The notes below the pieces were generated by a model. That model saw only the letters and a program-made list of their open reading frames with translations, was not told the DNA's origin and made no database searches. From an uncultured Campylobacter sp. (GTDB taxonomy: Bacteria > Campylobacterota > Campylobacteria > Campylobacterales > Campylobacteraceae), in NCBI GenBank assembly GCA_938046705.1, contig CALIWP010000407.1, positions 1 through 5,301 of the forward strand: a stretch of DNA of 5,301 nt, written 5' to 3'. The position numbers and the translations under genes are program-made. This document shows, in pieces, positions 4,601-5,301 of this stretch; positions within the stretch are counted from its first letter, which is position 1; each line of letters opens with the position of its first letter.

Positions 4601-5301
4601 AAAAAACGGACAAAATCAACATCCTAGAGCTTGAAAGCTCGCTAGGTTTCGGCGGTCAGGAGCACCGCACGCAGCGCGTCATAAACGGGCTAAATAAGGA
4701 TAAATTTAAGGTATTTTACGCGCTAAATCCAGGATCAAAAAGCTTTGAAAAGCCGATTGATTGCGAGTTTGTGGAATTTAACCTAAGTAAGGTTTATAAT
4801 ATTTTTGAAATTTTTAAAATTTGCCGTTTCGTGCGCGAAAAAAGTATCTCTATCATCGCCACGCACTCGGGCAAGGACGGCAACATCGGCGCGATCGTAG
4901 CAAAGCTAACGGGCGCTAAAGTAGTGCGCACCAGGCATCTGCAAACGCCGATCAGATCGGCATTTAGCTACAACGTAAACGATAAAATCGTAGCCGTCTC
5001 AAACGCCGTAAAAGCCCAGCTCGTCTCACAGGGCGTTCGGGAAAATTTGATAGACGTTATCTATACCGGCGTGGATACGGCGCGGTTTAATCCAAATTTT
5101 ACTAAAAATATAAAAGCGGAGCTAAATTTGAGCTCGGGCTGCGTCGTAGTCGGTATCGTGGCGGTCTTGCGCGCGGCGAAAAATCATCAGCTTTTATTTG
5201 AAGCTTTTAGCGAGCTAAATCTACCAAATACCGCTCTAGTCGTGGTTGGCGACGGTCCGCAGGAGGAAAATCTAAAAAAAATTAAGACTCCAAACATCTA
5301 C
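4597..5301 (+). CDS. Glycosyltransferase family 4 (5' part; continues beyond the window)
   Basis: The frame is open from the ATG at 4597 to the window edge: 235 codons of a GT-B glycosyltransferase whose full length is normally 350-380 residues. The N-terminal domain shows LGFGGQEHRTQRVINGL (residues 16-32), THSGKDGNIGAIVAK (89-103), VRTRHLQTPI (110-119) and KIVAVSNAVKAQL (130-142). The interdomain YTGVDTARFNP (156-166) and then VGIVAVLRAAKNHQLLFEAF (185-204) and VVVGDGP (215-221) are standard GT4 landmarks. The EX7E catalytic motif lies beyond the edge and cannot be checked. The start codon overlaps the stop of the GT9 gene as ATGA, with GAGG 13 nt upstream, so translation is probably coupled. 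The context points to LOS core or outer-core assembly; the sugar is unknown. Confidence 0.87.
   Translation, partial: MKKTDKINILELESSLGFGGQEHRTQRVINGLNKDKFKVFYALNPGSKSFEKPIDCEFVEFNLSKVYNIFEIFKICRFVREKSISIIATHSGKDGNIGAIVAKLTGAKVVRTRHLQTPIRSAFSYNVNDKIVAVSNAVKAQLVSQGVRENLIDVIYTGVDTARFNPNFTKNIKAELNLSSGCVVVGIVAVLRAAKNHQLLFEAFSELNLPNTALVVVGDGPQEENLKKIKTPNIY

Noticed and set aside
1..5301. tRNA, rRNA, CRISPR array, IS element or transposase
   Set aside because: I saw no cloverleaf, no regularly spaced repeats, no transposase-like frame and no paired terminal inverted repeats anywhere in the window.

Overview
The window looks like a chromosomal segment of a Campylobacterota species, most likely a moderate-GC Campylobacter of the oral C. 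rectus/C. showae/C. concisus kind. This is an inference from the many AAATTT words, the free use of CTA and AAA codons, short GTG-initiated overlapping genes, and a WaaF-type heptosyltransferase whose sequence resembles Campylobacter WaaF. No search could be run to fix the species.

Layout. (1) Positions 1-1049, plus strand: the 3' part of a Y-family DNA polymerase of the UvrX/YqjW type, overlapping a small YolD-like gene. This is a translesion-synthesis pair best known from Firmicutes and their phages and plasmids. (2) Positions 1050-1352: a convergent intergenic gap with two candidate terminator hairpins and no convincing gene. (3) Positions 1353-3535, minus strand: a two-gene lipooligosaccharide (LOS) core operon read from right to left, a WaaG-like GT4 glycosyltransferase followed by waaF. 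The waaF gene is broken: about 200 extra nucleotides sit between its first strand-helix unit and the next strand, and its 5' and 3' halves are in different frames. (4) Positions 3536-3667: a divergent promoter region. (5) Positions 3668-5301, plus strand: a GT9 heptosyltransferase-like gene coupled through an ATGA overlap to a second GT4 glycosyltransferase that runs off the right edge.

How the genes work together. The four glycosyltransferases form a divergently transcribed LOS core assembly cluster. GT9 enzymes add heptose or related sugars to the inner core, and GT4 enzymes extend it with nucleotide-sugar donors. The polymerase/YolD pair is functionally unrelated and only abuts the cluster through the convergent gap.

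Most notable signals. The waaF insertion and frameshift is the first. The second is a repeated 10-mer, AAATTTGACG, with six exact copies on both strands, two of them inside the insertion, where they are read in different frames as KFD and NLT. The third is a Firmicutes-type polymerase/YolD module in what appears to be an epsilonproteobacterial genome.
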